Origin: an uncultured Aliterella sp. | Lineage (GTDB): Bacteria; Cyanobacteriota; Cyanobacteriia; Cyanobacteriales; Chroococcidiopsidaceae | NCBI GenBank assembly: GCA_905479905.1 | Contig: CAJQOK010000548.1 | Location: 1-7,258 of the forward strand | DNA: 7,258 nucleotides | Reading direction: 5' to 3' | In this document: piece after piece, positions 1-5,935 of the stretch | Layout: each line of letters opens with the position of its first letter | Position numbering within the stretch: the stretch's first letter is position 1 | Translations under genes and position numbers: made by a program | Notes under the pieces: generated by a model | What the model saw: the letters and a program-made list of their open reading frames with translations, nothing else | Told to the model about the DNA's origin: nothing | The model's database searches: none

Positions 1-1368
1 ACTATCGATCAATTAAAATTGTACGGTACTTACCCAAATTGGCAAACAGAACTTGCTTTACCATCGGTGGACATGGGGATGTTGGCATATTTGCGCCAAA
101 CAATTATTCATGCTTGGGAAAGGGCGCTTTATCCTGTAGGTGGCGTGGTGCATATAAATGTTCCTTTTCGAGATCCTTTAGCGCCGCTTCCTGACGGGAT
201 TGCAGCTAATTTGTTGGATGAAGAATTTTTTAGTAGCATTTTTCAGCAATCAGTTAAACCTCTGTACAATGTGCCTACATTTCCGGTGCAGTGGCAAGAA
301 TCTCAGCGCGGTATTATTATCGCTGGGGTTGCACAACCAAAAAATGCGCGAGAATATGTAAGTGCGATCGCTCATTTATCTAAACTCCTTCAGTTTCCCG
401 TATTAGCTGAAGGTTTATCCCCAGTTAGAAATTACACTGACTTAAATCCTTATCTTATTTCTACCTACGATTTACTTTTAAGAAACTCTGAGTTATCTAA
501 GCAACTTCAGCCAGAAGTTGTAATTCAAATCGGCGAACTACCTACAAGTAAAGAGTTACGAAACTGGCTGACTTCTTCTCAATCTGAAAGATGGATTATT
601 GACTCTAGTAATCACAATTTAGATCCACTTCATGGCAAAACAACTCATTGGCAAACTTCTATAGAGCAATTAGCAGAAAATTATAGGTTTTTCCCCAAAG
701 CTTACAACTCTTATTTACAACTATGGTGCGAATGTGAAGCTAAAGCTAGAGCGAATGTAGATATTACAATGGTAGAAATAGAGCAAATATTTGAATGTAA
801 AACTGCTTGGCTATTGTCAAAAGCCCTACCTGCAAAAACACCGTTATTTATTTCTAATAGTATGCCAGTAAGAGATGTAGAGTTTTTCTGGCAACCTAAT
901 AATCTAAACATTCAAACCTTTTTTAATCGCGGTGCAAATGGGATTGATGGTACTTTATCAACAGCTTTAGGTATAGCGCATCGTCAGCAAAGTAGTGTGA
1001 TGTTAACAGGAGATTTAGCTTTGTTGCATGATACTAATGGATTTTTATTAAATAACAAATTTATTGGACATCTAACAATTATTTTGATTAATAATAATGG
1101 TGGCGGTATTTTTGAAATGTTACCTATTTCTAAATTTGAACCACCATTTGAAGATTTTTTTGCTACGCCTCAAAATATTGATTTTGCTAAACTATGTGCA
1201 ACTTACAATGTAAAACATGAATTGATTAATTCTTGGAAACAATTGCAGCAAAAATTAAAAAAGCTTCCAAGTTCAGGAATCAGAGTTTTAGAGTTACAAA
1301 CTAATCGTAAATTAGATGCAAAATGGAGAAAAGAAAACTTAAGTAAATTTGCAACAGATATAGTTTAA
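1..1368 (+). CDS. menD: MenD, 2-succinyl-5-enolpyruvyl-6-hydroxy-3-cyclohexene-1-carboxylate synthase (5'-truncated by window edge)
   Basis: MenD is the thiamine-diphosphate (ThDP) enzyme that joins isochorismate and 2-oxoglutarate early in menaquinone synthesis, which in cyanobacteria leads to phylloquinone, the photosystem I electron carrier. It is cytoplasmic. The reading frame is open from base 1, so the TTG at 19 is not a real start. About 455 residues are visible against the family's usual 550-580, so roughly the first 115-130 residues are missing, including the catalytic glutamate of the ThDP pyrimidine domain. The C-terminal ThDP-binding domain is clear: NSMPVRD (about 856-876), RGANGIDG (928-951), the metal/diphosphate motif GDLALLHDTNG (1009-1041) and NNNGGGIF (1090-1113), all characteristic of MenD. 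There are no frameshifts. Its stop TAA overlaps the stop of the convergent methyltransferase gene. The family assignment is firm; the 5' end lies outside the window. Confidence 0.96.
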   Translation, partial: TIDQLKLYGTYPNWQTELALPSVDMGMLAYLRQTIIHAWERALYPVGGVVHINVPFRDPLAPLPDGIAANLLDEEFFSSIFQQSVKPLYNVPTFPVQWQESQRGIIIAGVAQPKNAREYVSAIAHLSKLLQFPVLAEGLSPVRNYTDLNPYLISTYDLLLRNSELSKQLQPEVVIQIGELPTSKELRNWLTSSQSERWIIDSSNHNLDPLHGKTTHWQTSIEQLAENYRFFPKAYNSYLQLWCECEAKARANVDITMVEIEQIFECKTAWLLSKALPAKTPLFISNSMPVRDVEFFWQPNNLNIQTFFNRGANGIDGTLSTALGIAHRQQSSVMLTGDLALLHDTNGFLLNNKFIGHLTIILINNNGGGIFEMLPISKFEPPFEDFFATPQNIDFAKLCATYNVKHELINSWKQLQQKLKKLPSSGIRVLELQTNRKLDAKWRKENLSKFATDIV

Positions 1369-2084
1369 GATTTGCTAAAAATTAGCAAATGCTGAGATGG
1401 TAAAAACTCTTTCGTTTCTACCCATTCTAAACCTACCGTTGACATCTCTTTGATTGCTTGCTTTTGAGTCATTTTGTGTAGCTTTTTAATCGCAATAAAC
1501 GGATTTTCTCGCCGATATTCAACTAATACTACTTTGCCTTTTGGTTTCAGTGCTTTGACAACTTCTTGCATTACTTCATGAGGTTGCGATAACTCATGAT
1601 AAGCATCTACCATAATTGCTAAATCAATGCTGTTTTCCGGTAAGTTAGGATTAGTAAGACTCCCTAAAATAGGCTCTACATTAGTAATTTTATTTTCATT
1701 TTTTATAAACTCAATAATGTCTAACATTTCTGGCTGAATATCTACAGCGAAGACCTTGCCTAAAGATAACTTTTGTGCTAACTTAAAGCTAAAATAGCCC
1801 GTACCTGCGCCTATATCCGCTACAACATCTGTAGGTGCAAGATTTAAAGCATCTATTAGCTGCTGCGGCTGTTCTTCAAATTCCCGCGATGGACGCTCTA
1901 ACCATAGTGCTTCAGTATGCCCCATAACCTTAGCTATCTCTCTACCTTGATAAAACTTACCAATACCATCAGGGCTATGGATGGTTTTTAATTGATAAAT
2001 ATTGTCAGGGGTTGCTAATACAGATCCACAACTAGCCAGAAGAAGACAACAGCAAAGAAGACAGAGTTTTAAATGCTCAAACAT
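1365..2084 (-). CDS. Class I SAM-dependent methyltransferase with a lipoprotein-type signal peptide
   Basis: A 239-residue predicted methyltransferase; the substrate is unknown. The Rossmann core is well preserved: motif I DIGAGTG at residues 90-96, the acidic residue that usually contacts the SAM ribose in AVDIQPEML (Asp115), MVDAYHEL around 158-165, and the post-core KPKGKVVLVEY. Before the core lies the block FYQGREIAKVMGH (residues 44-56) followed by WLERPSRE, which I recall from a family of exported-looking methyltransferases in cyanobacteria and other bacteria. Residues 1-19 form a hydrophobic, cysteine-rich leader ending in LASC, a good lipobox, so the mature protein would be lipidated at Cys19 and lie outside the cytoplasm. 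That is odd for an enzyme needing SAM. The start ATG is 1 base after the cytochrome stop (TAA-T-ATG), with GGAAG 4 nt upstream, so the two are almost certainly one operon. Function beyond the family is unknown. Confidence 0.88.
   Translation of the reverse strand: MFEHLKLCLLCCCLLLASCGSVLATPDNIYQLKTIHSPDGIGKFYQGREIAKVMGHTEALWLERPSREFEEQPQQLIDALNLAPTDVVADIGAGTGYFSFKLAQKLSLGKVFAVDIQPEMLDIIEFIKNENKITNVEPILGSLTNPNLPENSIDLAIMVDAYHELSQPHEVMQEVVKALKPKGKVVLVEYRRENPFIAIKKLHKMTQKQAIKEMSTVGLEWVETKEFLPSQHLLIFSKS
1370..1390. terminator. Perfect 9-bp inverted repeat at the convergent gene ends, possible weak bidirectional terminator
   Basis: ATTTGCTAA (1370-1378), a 3-base loop AAA, then TTAGCAAAT (1382-1390) form a perfect hairpin 2 bp past the menD stop and inside the last codons of the opposite methyltransferase gene. 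The location suits a shared transcription end between convergent genes. The stem is A+T-rich and no T-run follows on either strand, so it is not a canonical intrinsic terminator. The structure is seen; the function is inferred. Confidence 0.35.
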
Positions 2085-2085
2085 A

Positions 2086-2418
2086 TTACTTCCAGCCCTG
2101 TGCTGCTTGCTCTAATACATAGGCTGAGACATCAATAATTTGCGAATCAGTGAGACGACCTTTGTAAGCTGGCATGGCATATTGACCATTTTTGATTAAT
2201 TGAGCGATCGCATCAGTGGAATCCATCCCAAATTTCTTTAGTGCATTTGACCTTAAACTCTTATTACGCCTAACAATATTACCCCCGTTGATATGGCAAC
2301 CCGCGCAGTTATTGGTAAAAAGTGTCGCTGTCTCCGTTGTTGATGTCGCCAAAGCTGGAGGAGTGACAAGGATTATAAATGCGATCGCACTTGCTAAAAT
2401 AAATATCAACTTTTTCAT
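2086..2418 (-). CDS. petJ: Cytochrome c6-family protein, lumenal/periplasmic (possibly c6B/c6C type)
   Basis: A small class I c-type cytochrome. Cytochrome c6 carries electrons from cytochrome b6f to photosystem I or to oxidases in the thylakoid lumen. I chose the ATG at 2418 (110 residues) over the in-frame TTG at 2430: the ATG begins the signal peptide MKKLIFILAS, and the AAGAAGA purine stretch lies about 12 nt upstream of it but abuts the TTG. Numbering from the ATG, the leader ends PALA (21-24), leaving an 86-residue mature protein, the usual c6 size. Heme attachment is CAGCH (Cys38, Cys41, His42), the sixth ligand is Met82 in AMPAYKGRL, and the C-terminus DVSAYVLEQAAQGW is typical of c6. 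The conserved Gln of canonical c6 (in YQV, four positions before the NG that precedes AMP) is Leu74 here, as in c6B/c6C-like paralogues. The methyltransferase gene follows 1 bp downstream. The family is firm; the subtype is inferred. Confidence 0.93.
   Translation of the reverse strand: MKKLIFILASAIAFIILVTPPALATSTTETATLFTNNCAGCHINGGNIVRRNKSLRSNALKKFGMDSTDAIAQLIKNGQYAMPAYKGRLTDSQIIDVSAYVLEQAAQGWK
2089..2093 (-). promoter_or_regulatory. Shine-Dalgarno of the methyltransferase, embedded in the cytochrome's last codons
   Basis: GGAAG on the minus strand overlaps the final Trp and Lys codons of the cytochrome gene and sits 4 nt before the methyltransferase ATG. With a 1-base gap between the stop and the next start, this supports translational coupling of the two genes. 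Confidence 0.5.
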
Positions 2419-2608
2419 TAATTTAACCAATCTTCTTTAATACTTATTTTAGTAGCAACCTCAAAATCCATCCTTTAGCCCTGCTACTTGTTTTTATTAC
2501 TAGCTAGGGAAATTGCGAGCTTAAGACTATTATTCAGTAGGCTTATAAAATACAAAGTAAATATGCTAGTGCGATTTATAAACTTTAAAACTACTTAGTT
2601 TCGTCGTA
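2419..2608. other. Divergent intergenic region between the cytochrome and kinase genes
   Basis: An A+T-rich 190-bp spacer that must hold the promoters of both the leftward cytochrome/methyltransferase pair and the rightward kinase/bioD pair. On the plus strand one reasonable sigma-70-type promoter is visible (listed separately). On the minus strand I see TAAAAT-like -10 candidates but no well-spaced -35. No clear operator palindrome is evident and there is no coding sequence. Confidence 0.6.
2521..2549 (+). promoter_or_regulatory. Candidate sigma-70-type promoter for the kinase-bioD pair
   Basis: TTAAGA (2521-2526, 4 of 6 to TTGACA), a 17-nt spacer and TATAAA (2544-2549, 5 of 6 to TATAAT). 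It would give a leader of about 50 nt before the ATG at 2609. Spacing is ideal, but the region is A+T-rich, so chance matches are likely. A second TATAAA at 2577-2582 has no matching -35. Confidence 0.4.
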
Positions 2609-3799
2609 ATGCAACCACCCATTCCCCTGCAAACAGTTCTTCAAGATCGCTATCGTTTAATTAAAATTTTAGGTCAAGGGGGGTTTGGGCGTACCTATTT
2701 GGCAGAAGATATAGGACGATTTAACGAGTTAGTCGCCCTCAAAGAGTTAATTCCCTTTCAAAGTACGCCAGAATCTTTAGCAAAGGCAAAACAGTTGTTT
2801 CAAAAAGAAGCAACGGTTTTATACAAAATTCATCATCCCCAAATTCCGCAGTTTAGAGCCACTTTTGAGCAAGATGGGCGGCTGTTTTTAGTCCAAGATT
2901 ATATAGCAGGCAAAACTTACTGGAAATTACTGCAACAAAGGCAAGGGATAGGTAAAACTTTAACCGAAGTAGAGATAATCCAACTATTGCAGCAAATATT
3001 ACCTGTACTTGCTCATTTACACATTAGGGGCATTATTCACCGCGATATATCCCCCGATAACATTATTGAACGCTCGGTCGATTCTAAGCCCGTATTGATT
3101 GATTTTGGTGTAGTTAACGAAATAGCTACCCAAATACAAGCAATTAATCCAGCTTCAGTTACAACAGTAGGGAAGCTAGGCTACGCACCCATTGAACAAA
3201 TGCAAACCGGGAGGGCTTACGCTAGTAGCGATCTGTATTCCTTAGCAGTCAGCGCTATAGTTTTACTTACAGGCAAACAGCCTCCAGAATTATTTGATAA
3301 CGAACAATTTACTTGGACTTGGCAAAAGTGGACAAAGGTAAGTCCAGAATTTGCCTCTTTACTTGATCGGATGCTTAGTTACAAGCCAAGCGATCGCTAT
3401 CAGTCGGTTGCAGAAGTCGCCAAAGTCTTGCAATCAGTGACAGAACCCCCGTCCCAAAAGGAGAAATTACCCGCCTTAGCAAGTCCGCCACCAGTCGCTG
3501 CGTTGCCGCAAAAGGAGGCACATTCTTCCCTCCCAACTATTGCCCCCTCCCAAATAAATACAATGGCGATCGGTCGCCGTCCTGACGAAATTAAACCAAT
3601 TCCTACCAAAAAATTACAACCAATTACCAAGCTATCGATTTGGGAACGTTGGTGGGCGATCGCTCTAATCTTTGTAACAGTAGCTTTAATTGCTGGCGGT
3701 ACGTCTTTATTATTTGTAAGTTGGTTATTAAGTCAAAATAACAAAGTAGCGCCGCAAACTTTCCCGTCGCCGCTAATTTCTGAACCCCCTACTAATTAA
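2609..3799 (+). CDS. Membrane-anchored serine/threonine protein kinase (Hanks type)
   Basis: A 396-residue protein kinase with all catalytic elements. It has the glycine loop GQGGFGRTY (22-30), Lys45 in VALKEL, a probable helix-C Glu67, catalytic loop HRDISPDN (144-151; catalytic Asp146 and Asn151), DFG (165-167), GYAPIEQ (191-197) in place of APE, Asp208, and Arg263 in KPSDRY. It should therefore be active. The HRDISPDN and APIEQ forms are usual in cyanobacterial kinases. A proline-rich linker (about 278-345) leads to one transmembrane helix (about 348-374) and a 22-residue tail with no recognisable sensor domain. The expected topology is kinase inside, short tail outside. No Shine-Dalgarno precedes the ATG, which is common in cyanobacteria. 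BioD starts 9 bp downstream, suggesting co-transcription. The substrate and signal cannot be read from the sequence. Confidence 0.95.
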   Translation: MQPPIPLQTVLQDRYRLIKILGQGGFGRTYLAEDIGRFNELVALKELIPFQSTPESLAKAKQLFQKEATVLYKIHHPQIPQFRATFEQDGRLFLVQDYIAGKTYWKLLQQRQGIGKTLTEVEIIQLLQQILPVLAHLHIRGIIHRDISPDNIIERSVDSKPVLIDFGVVNEIATQIQAINPASVTTVGKLGYAPIEQMQTGRAYASSDLYSLAVSAIVLLTGKQPPELFDNEQFTWTWQKWTKVSPEFASLLDRMLSYKPSDRYQSVAEVAKVLQSVTEPPSQKEKLPALASPPPVAALPQKEAHSSLPTIAPSQINTMAIGRRPDEIKPIPTKKLQPITKLSIWERWWAIALIFVTVALIAGGTSLLFVSWLLSQNNKVAPQTFPSPLISEPPTN

Positions 3800-3800
3800 C

Positions 3801-3804
3801 AGGA
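3801..3804 (+). promoter_or_regulatory. Shine-Dalgarno AGGA supporting the TTG start of bioD
   Basis: AGGA sits 4 nt before the TTG at 3809, in the 9-bp gap after the kinase stop. The spacing is short. The TTG start is nevertheless the one that puts the BioD P-loop at its usual distance from the N-terminus, so the site and the start support each other. Confidence 0.45.
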
Positions 3805-3808
3805 TATT

Positions 3809-4525
3809 TTGAACGCACTACTAATTACAGGTACAGATACAGAAACAGGTAAAACTGTTTTAACCACAGCACTAGCAGCTTATTGGCAAAGGTTTGTTTC
3901 TCCTAGTTTGGGGATTATGAAGCCCATTCAAGCCGGAATTGGCGATCGCGAACTATATTCGCAATTATTTACTCTCAACCAATCTATCGACGAAATAAAT
4001 CCTTTATACTTTGACGCACCTTTAGCCCCGCCTATTGCCGCCGCCAAGGAAGGACGCACGATAGACTTAGGTTTAGTATGGCAAAAGTTCCAGCAATTAA
4101 TATCGGCGCGAGATTTTGTATTAGTAGAAGCCTTGGGAGGGTTAGGATCTCCGATAACTAACGAATTTACCGTCGCTGACTTAGCCGCCGAATGGCGATT
4201 GCCAACAGTTTTAGTAGTTCCGGTAAAATTAGGCGCAATTTCTCAAGCTGTGGCTAATGTAGCTTTAGCTAGGCTAACAGGCGTTGCTCTTAAAGGCATT
4301 ATTTTAAACTGCGTGCAACCAGTTACAAAAGCGCAAATTAACGATTTGACACCTGTAGACTTAATTCAATCTTTAACTAATATCCCCATATTAGGCTGCT
4401 TGCCTTACTTAGAAAACCCCACAGACTTAGACAAACTAGCGCAAGTAGCGGCAAACTTAGATTTAGAAAGATTAATGCCTCTTACTTTATCTTCTGCCAA
4501 TCGTAAAGCGATCGCCTTGCCCTAA
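3809..4525 (+). CDS. bioD: ATP-dependent dethiobiotin synthetase BioD
   Basis: BioD carboxylates 7,8-diaminononanoate with CO2 and ATP to give dethiobiotin, the next-to-last step of biotin synthesis, in the cytoplasm. The 238-residue protein is close to family length (E. coli about 225). It shows the N-terminal P-loop GTDTETGKT (residues 8-16), the substrate-binding lysine in MKPIQAG (Lys38), the VEALGGLGSP loop (E. coli has VEGAGG; I believe ALGG is the common cyanobacterial form) and the nucleotide-site ILNCVQP followed by PILGCLPYL. The start is TTG: the family begins directly with an LLITGTDT-like strand, and no in-frame ATG precedes the P-loop. It lies 9 bp after the kinase gene. No other biotin genes are in the window, which fits the scattered bio genes of many cyanobacteria. 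Identification is firm. Confidence 0.95.
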   Translation: MNALLITGTDTETGKTVLTTALAAYWQRFVSPSLGIMKPIQAGIGDRELYSQLFTLNQSIDEINPLYFDAPLAPPIAAAKEGRTIDLGLVWQKFQQLISARDFVLVEALGGLGSPITNEFTVADLAAEWRLPTVLVVPVKLGAISQAVANVALARLTGVALKGIILNCVQPVTKAQINDLTPVDLIQSLTNIPILGCLPYLENPTDLDKLAQVAANLDLERLMPLTLSSANRKAIALP

Positions 4526-4678
4526 TTTGGTAAAATTTAGTAGCGTTGCTAAAAGTGTGATGATTTTTCTTTTTGTAATCCTGTCTCCTTTCCATTCTTA
4601 CCTCCTTGTTCATTGAAATTACCAATTACCAATTACCAATTACCCATTACCAATTTAGTTAAATCTCTAATTTAAAAC
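4526..4678. other. Intergenic region with a pyrimidine-rich tract and tandem heptamers
   Basis: A 153-bp spacer between bioD and the M20 hydrolase. From about 4564 to 4610 the plus strand is strongly pyrimidine-rich (T-runs, then CTCCTTTCC and ACCTCCTT). It is followed by the heptamer array listed separately. A short TAGC-GTT-GCTA hairpin (4541-4551) is too weak to call a terminator. No convincing promoter or Shine-Dalgarno is visible for the M20 gene. Confidence 0.6.
4617..4651. repeat. Tandem heptanucleotide repeat AATTACC, five units
   Basis: Four identical units of AATTACC (4617-4644) are followed by one unit with a single change, CATTACC (4645-4651), and a degenerate trailing AATTTAG. 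Short tandemly repeated heptanucleotides (STRR-like) are known between genes in many filamentous and some unicellular cyanobacteria. The array ends 27 bp before the M20 start codon. The copy number is directly visible; any role is unknown. Confidence 0.9.
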
Positions 4679-5893
4679 ATGGTTGCTACTTCAATAAATC
4701 CACTTAATATCGATTTATCGAGCATTCGGGCAGAAATTAGAGCATTACAACCGCAAATTGTGCAATGGCGGCGAAAAATTCATCAATACCCAGAATTAGG
4801 CTTTAAAGAACAATTAACAGCGCAATTTATCTCCCAAAAGCTGCAAGAATGGGGTATCGAGCATCAAACAGAAATTGCCCATACAGGAATAGTTGCCATT
4901 ATCCGCAGCCACAAAATCGGGAAAGTATTGGCAATTCGGGCGGATATGGATGCTTTGCCAATTCAAGAACAAAATGAAGTAGATTATTGCTCAAAGCACG
5001 ACGGCGTAATGCACGCTTGCGGTCATGACGGACACACAGCGATCGCCCTAGCTACAGCTTGCTACTTAGCCCAGCACCGCGATGATTTTACAGGTACAGT
5101 CAAAATCATCTTCCAACCCGCCGAGGAGTCTCCAGGGGGCGCTAAACCAATGATTGCTGCTGGGGTATTATCTAATCCCGATGTAGATGCAATTATTGGG
5201 CTGCATTTATGGAATAATCTTCCCCTGGGTACGGTGGGAGTGCGCGAAGGTGCATTAATGGCGGCGGTGGAGTGTTTTCGCGCGCGGATTTTGGGCAAAG
5301 GCGGACACGGCGCAATGCCTCATCAAACCGTAGATTCTATTGTAGTTGCAGCGCAAATTGTCAGCGCTTTACAAACCGTTGTGGCGCGAAATATCGATCC
5401 TATAGAATCAGCCGTAGTCACAGTCGGCGAATTTCATGCAGGTACAGCATTAAATATTATTGCCGATACCGCCCAGCTAAACGGTACTGTACGTTATTTC
5501 CATCCCAAGTTTGCCGGGTTTATCCAACAAAGAATCGAACAAATTATTGCCGGAATATGTAGTAGTTACGGCGCAAAGTATGATTTAGAATACTGGCAAC
5601 TTTACCCGCCAGTAATTAATAATAAAGACATTGCTCAATTAGTAAAGGAGCAAGCTATGAACGTTGTAGAAACTCCAGTGGGAATTGTGCCAGAATGCCA
5701 AACTATGGGCGGCGAAGATATGTCATTTTTCTTGCAAGAAGTACCTGGTTGTTATTTCTTTTTGGGTTCTGCCAATATTACTAAAAACCTAGCTTATCCT
5801 CATCACCATCCTCGCTTTGATTTTGATGAAACGGCGCTAATGATGGGAGTTGAAATATTTGTACGCTGCGTTGAAAATTTTTCCCCTCAATAG
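4679..5893 (+). CDS. M20-family metal-dependent amidohydrolase (N-acyl-amino acid / hippurate / IAA-conjugate hydrolase type)
   Basis: A 404-residue member of the M20D peptidase group, which hydrolyses amide bonds of N-acyl amino acids and related conjugates. The exact substrate is not readable. No signal peptide is seen, so it is cytoplasmic. Landmarks: RRKIHQYPELGF (31-42); RADMDALPI (87-95), with Asp89 and Asp91; MHACGHDGHTA, with metal ligands Cys114 and His116; PAEE (147-150), where Glu149 would be the general base and Glu150 a ligand; GLHLWN, with His176; the lid-domain KGGHGAMPH; and the C-terminal HHHPRFDFDE (His375-His377, one being the last ligand). The Cys ligand in place of Asp is the mark of this subgroup. 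Length and architecture are complete. The ATG at 4679 is the first plausible start and lacks a Shine-Dalgarno; the first 20 or so residues before the conserved block are poorly conserved in the family. Confidence 0.94.
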   Translation: MVATSINPLNIDLSSIRAEIRALQPQIVQWRRKIHQYPELGFKEQLTAQFISQKLQEWGIEHQTEIAHTGIVAIIRSHKIGKVLAIRADMDALPIQEQNEVDYCSKHDGVMHACGHDGHTAIALATACYLAQHRDDFTGTVKIIFQPAEESPGGAKPMIAAGVLSNPDVDAIIGLHLWNNLPLGTVGVREGALMAAVECFRARILGKGGHGAMPHQTVDSIVVAAQIVSALQTVVARNIDPIESAVVTVGEFHAGTALNIIADTAQLNGTVRYFHPKFAGFIQQRIEQIIAGICSSYGAKYDLEYWQLYPPVINNKDIAQLVKEQAMNVVETPVGIVPECQTMGGEDMSFFLQEVPGCYFFLGSANITKNLAYPHHHPRFDFDETALMMGVEIFVRCVENFSPQ

Positions 5894-5935
5894 CTGTCAA
5901 ACTAAGCTTTAAGCAAGTAAAAATCTGATAAGAAA

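Noticed and set aside
19..21. TTG at 19 as the start of menD
   Set aside because: The frame is open to base 1 with MenD-like residues upstream, and the protein would lack its ThDP pyrimidine domain; the gene is cut by the window edge.
711..911. Minus-strand 66-codon open frame opposite menD
   Set aside because: It lies wholly inside conserved MenD coding sequence, shows no family features, and is a shadow frame.
2428..2430. Upstream TTG as the start of the cytochrome gene
   Set aside because: The purine-rich ribosome-site candidate abuts the TTG directly, while the ATG at 2418 gives a standard signal peptide with usable spacing.
2216..2440. Plus-strand 74-codon open frame opposite the cytochrome gene
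   Set aside because: It is antisense to a confident c-type cytochrome, its hydrophobic stretch mirrors the signal peptide codons, and it has no recognisable protein.
3400..3630. Minus-strand open frame opposite the kinase linker region
   Set aside because: It is antisense to the kinase coding region and has no motif; the low-complexity proline-rich linker explains the absence of stops.
4541..4574. Possible intrinsic terminator after bioD (TAGC-GTT-GCTA plus a later T-rich run)
   Set aside because: The stem is only 4 bp and the T-rich stretch begins about 12 nt away, so it does not meet the usual form.
4617..4651. Possible CRISPR-like array
   Set aside because: The units are 7 bp and directly tandem, with no spacers and no cas genes nearby.
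5062..5562. Overlapping open frames on both strands inside the M20 gene (5062-5298 minus and 5272-5562 plus)
   Set aside because: Both lie within strongly conserved M20 motifs; the plus-strand one is a frame-shifted, Arg/Tyr/Ser-rich shadow.
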